DNA from: an uncultured Bacilli bacterium
GTDB taxonomy: Bacteria > Bacillota_I > Bacilli_A > RFN20 > CAG-826
NCBI GenBank assembly: GCA_934168325.1
Contig: CAKPNG010000064.1
Location: 1 to 5,416 of the forward strand
Length of the DNA stretch: 5,416 nt
Reading direction: 5' to 3'
The notes beneath the pieces are model-generated. The model saw nothing but the letters and a program-made list of their open reading frames with translations. It had not been told where the DNA came from and did no database searches. Of the stretch, positions 5,126 through 5,416 are shown piece after piece (position 1 is the stretch's first letter; every line of letters begins with the position of its first letter). Made by a program: the position numbers and the translations under genes.

Positions 5126-5156
5126 AAAAAGAACTTACTAATTAAGTAAGCTCTTT
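5126..5156 (-). terminator. Terminator of the permease remnant
   Basis: On the minus strand AAAGAGCTTACT (5156-5145), loop TAATT and AGTAAGTTCTTT (5139-5128) form a 12-bp stem with one G-U wobble, followed by a run of T. The wobble would be an A-C mismatch on the plus strand, so the orientation is minus. It starts 25 nt after the permease stop, showing that a transcription unit once ended here. Confidence 0.85.
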
Positions 5157-5181
5157 AATTCATTAAATTATATAAATTAAT

Positions 5182-5416
5182 CTATCTAGTAGATTTATCG
5201 TAAGGTATACCTTCAGCTTTAGGAGCCCTACTTTTTTACTAGTGAACATTAAAACAACTAAACAAACAATATAAGGGAGCATCTTATAGAAAGTAGGATC
5301 AATTGCTAAATCTTTAATAAAAGGAAGACTTGTTGAAACACGGGAATTTGACAGTTAGATAATCAAAAAAGCCAAAAATACAACAAATTAATCGATTTAT
5401 ATATCTAAAGATATAT
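5182..5416 (-). pseudogene. ABC transporter permease, C-terminal part with two frameshifts (truncated by window edge)
   Basis: The minus strand encodes the end of a BPD_transp_2/RbsC-type permease, as found in BMP-linked nucleoside or simple-sugar importers. Three pieces fit the family in order. First, IFGFFDYLTVKF (about 5379-5344), a membrane helix end. Second, RVSTSLPFIKDLAID, then a last transmembrane segment FYKMLPYIVCLVVLMFTSKK, in a different frame (about 5343-5232). Third, the characteristic C-terminal RAPKAEGIPYDKSTR and TAG (5229-5182), back in the first frame. The first frame meets TAA soon after the CCC run (5342-5344), and the second frame has TAA just upstream of its piece, so no single frame spans them. 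The shifts are one base gained near 5342-5344 and one lost at the six-A run (5232-5237; seven would give SKKSRAPK). The N-terminal part lies beyond the window. Either a decaying gene or sequencing errors would explain this. Confidence 0.72.

Noticed and set aside
5387..5416. Several ATCGAT/ATATAT palindromes at the right edge
   Set aside because: Short AT-rich palindromes are expected by chance here and they fall inside the permease remnant's reading frame.

Overview
The window is strongly AT-rich and every recognisable gene lies on the minus strand, so transcription runs from high to low coordinates. Strong AGGAGG-type ribosome sites, U-tailed terminators, sites matching the CcpA cre consensus and a PerR/rubrerythrin cassette point to a low-GC Gram-positive bacterium. 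It is probably an anaerobe or microaerophile of the Bacillota/Erysipelotrichia/Mollicutes-related type. Tryptophan is encoded by TGG where I checked, so nothing suggests recoded TGA. The placement is inferred from sequence style, not from a marker gene.

Layout in the direction of transcription (right to left). At the right edge (5182-5416) is the C-terminal part of an ABC-transporter permease of the nucleoside/simple-sugar type. It is broken by two compensating frameshifts and followed by a good terminator. Next comes a paralogous EF-G-like translational GTPase of 687 aa (2943-5006), with a perfect palindromic cre-like operator in its leader and its own terminator. Then comes a 392-aa alpha/beta-hydrolase of the DUF2974 (Mbeg1-like, lipase-related) family (1669-2847). 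It has no Shine-Dalgarno sequence, and its extended -10 element would place the transcript start on the ATG itself. After its terminator there is a stand-alone 50-aa charged small protein (1339-1491) with a second cre-like site upstream and its own terminator.

The last unit (136-1214) is a peroxide-defence operon: a short PerR/Fur-type repressor, a 42-aa mini-rubredoxin and a rubrerythrin, closed by a terminator at about 83-110. Its promoter has a TATAAT -10 and a TTGATT -35 with 17-bp spacing, and a Per-box-like palindrome lies over the -10. This suggests autorepression and co-induction by peroxide. In the expected scheme the mini-rubredoxin passes electrons to the di-iron rubrerythrin, which reduces H2O2, while PerR senses H2O2 through its metal site.

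No CRISPR array, rRNA, tRNA, insertion sequence or phage gene was recognised. The less ordinary points are the EF-G paralogue with Asn in place of the catalytic His under a perfect cre, the predicted leaderless hydrolase mRNA, the undescribed 50-aa protein, and the frameshifted permease.
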